NCBI GenBank assembly: GCA_046482855.1
Contig: JAWOEH010000096.1
Location: 1 to 7,707 of the forward strand
Reading direction: 5' to 3'
Length of the DNA stretch: 7,707 nucleotides
Origin: CAYVSF01 sp046482855
GTDB lineage: Bacteria > Bacteroidota > Bacteroidia > Bacteroidales > UBA12077
The translations under genes were made by a program, and so were the position numbers. The notes under the pieces were generated by a model, which was not told where the DNA came from, did not search any database, and saw nothing but the letters and a program-made list of their open reading frames with translations. Within the stretch, counting starts at the first letter, position 1, and every line of letters starts with the position of its first letter. Below are positions 6,776-7,707 of the stretch, in pieces.

Positions 6776-7707
6776 ATGCAAAAAAGTTTCTTGAAACCAA
6801 TAAGTAAGAACCTTTTAAACGTGGCTCCATTTATCCTTACCCTTGGAGCCATCGCACTGATTCTGTGGGATGCAGGCTTCAGCCAGGCTGAAGCGATGCA
6901 AATATTTACAGATAACCTGTATCCCTGGGTACTTGGTGCACTTTTGCTCCTTATCCCGCTGCGTTTCTTCTTTCTGAAATCGGCCGATGAACAAAAAAAA
7001 AGGTGGGTCATCGACACGCTTTTGTGGCTGGCTTTGATGGGGCTGTTTTTATGCCTGGAACCCTTATCAGGTTTTGCATCAACCCTCTCGCGCACCGAAA
7101 AAACAGTTCTTTTCTTTGTGCTCATCTTTTGTTTTCTGAAAGAGGCGTTACTCTTTACAAGAAATATAAAATACAAACAAACGCATCCGTCCCTTATCTT
7201 TACCATTAGCTTTGCCGGACTTATTCTGGTAGGAACCTTGTTGCTTTTGCTACCACGTGCAACACATACAGGCATAACCCCCACCGACGCCCTGTTTACC
7301 TCTACCAGCGCTGTTTGTGTTACAGGTTTAATTGTGGTAGATACAGGCTCCTATTTCACACAGTTTGGGCAAACTATCATTTTGGTACTGATACAACTTG
7401 GCGGAATCGGCATCATGACCTTCACCAGTTTCTTTGCTTTCTTTTTTCGAGGGGGCGTATCTTACCGGAATCTCATCTTATTGGGTAACATCACCAATGA
7501 AGAAAAGATGTCGGAAATTGTGCAAACACTCAAAAAAATCCTTCTGCTTACCTTTATCATTGAGGCTATTGGCATGTTTTTCATTCTGTGGCATATGCCA
7601 AAAGACTATGCCGATACCTTTACCCAGGAGCTGTTTTTTGCCCTCTTTCATTCGGTGTCGGCCTTTTGCAATGCAGGCTTCTCTACTTTGGAAAATAGCT
7701 TTTTTGA
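6776..7707 (+). CDS. KtrB/TrkH-family potassium transporter, 3' end beyond the window
   Basis: This is an open frame of 310 complete codons with no stop before the window ends, so it is partial at the C-terminus. The TrkH/KtrB core begins near residue 138. The first pore loop lies at about 173-185, with SAVCVTGL as the filter, followed by IVVDTGSYFTQFGQ and a helix containing LIQLGGIGIMTF, a strongly KtrB-like stretch. The second pore loop is at about 289-303, with FHSVSAFCNAGFS. Pore loops three and four should follow outside. Residues 1-135 are an extension with about four hydrophobic helices (15-33, 50-66, 78-95, 109-127) that compact KtrB lacks. It should form the membrane part of a Na+- or H+-linked or channel-like K+ uptake system, gated by a KtrA/TrkA subunit that may be encoded next. 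Start: ATG at 6776; an in-frame TTG at 6767 directly after the previous stop is the only earlier candidate. Confidence 0.88.
   Translation, partial: MQKSFLKPISKNLLNVAPFILTLGAIALILWDAGFSQAEAMQIFTDNLYPWVLGALLLLIPLRFFFLKSADEQKKRWVIDTLLWLALMGLFLCLEPLSGFASTLSRTEKTVLFFVLIFCFLKEALLFTRNIKYKQTHPSLIFTISFAGLILVGTLLLLLPRATHTGITPTDALFTSTSAVCVTGLIVVDTGSYFTQFGQTIILVLIQLGGIGIMTFTSFFAFFFRGGVSYRNLILLGNITNEEKMSEIVQTLKKILLLTFIIEAIGMFFILWHMPKDYADTFTQELFFALFHSVSAFCNAGFSTLENSFF

Noticed and set aside
6688..7284. 198-codon minus-strand open frame
   Set aside because: It lies wholly antisense to the sensor end and the KtrB-like gene, whose plus-strand frame encodes clear pore loops and transmembrane helices. The antisense product looks like no protein family.
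1..7707. CRISPR arrays, tRNA or rRNA genes, insertion sequences, attachment sites
   Set aside because: I looked on both strands and saw no regularly spaced repeats, cloverleaf or rRNA signatures, transposase motifs, or terminal inverted repeats with target duplications.

Overview
The window looks like chromosomal DNA from a member of the Bacteroidota. Three things point there. The permease gene has a close match to the Bacteroidota -33 TTTG / -7 TAnnTTTG promoter. Starts have A/T-rich leaders with little Shine-Dalgarno. The KdpD-type kinase consists only of the C-terminal half of classical KdpD, an arrangement I recall from this phylum. The class and genus cannot be told from this sequence.

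Layout: bases 1-355 hold no gene I can support. A plus-strand APC-superfamily permease (424-1740) follows. It is convergent with a minus-strand three-gene block, read right to left: a TrkH-type K+ transporter (5652-4201), a KdpD-like membrane histidine kinase (4163-2631) and a KdpE-like response regulator (2625-1942). The gaps are 37 and 5 bases, so this is very probably one operon. After a divergent intergenic region of roughly 340-360 bases comes a second, plus-strand pair: a two-helix membrane sensor protein with a HAMP-like segment but no output domain (6011-6766), then, 9 bases later and in the same frame, a KtrB/TrkH-family cation transporter (6776 to the window end, cut off).

The unifying theme is potassium uptake. 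Two different TrkH/KtrB-family transporters are transcribed divergently. One is bundled with a Kdp-type two-component system, although no kdpFABC pump is in view. The other is bundled with a sensor that lacks a kinase or methyl-accepting output. Neither transporter has its cytoplasmic TrkA/KtrA gating subunit inside the window; the second could have one downstream. The inferred model is that the kinase/regulator pair adjusts K+ transporter expression. The kinase-less sensor may act directly on the adjacent transporter or on an unseen partner. The permease at the left is a generic amino-acid-type APC carrier with no evident link to the potassium genes.

The least explained parts are the output-less sensor/transporter pair, the extra N-terminal four-helix module on the second transporter, the hairpin just upstream of the sensor gene, and the relatively GC-rich non-coding island near 105-250.
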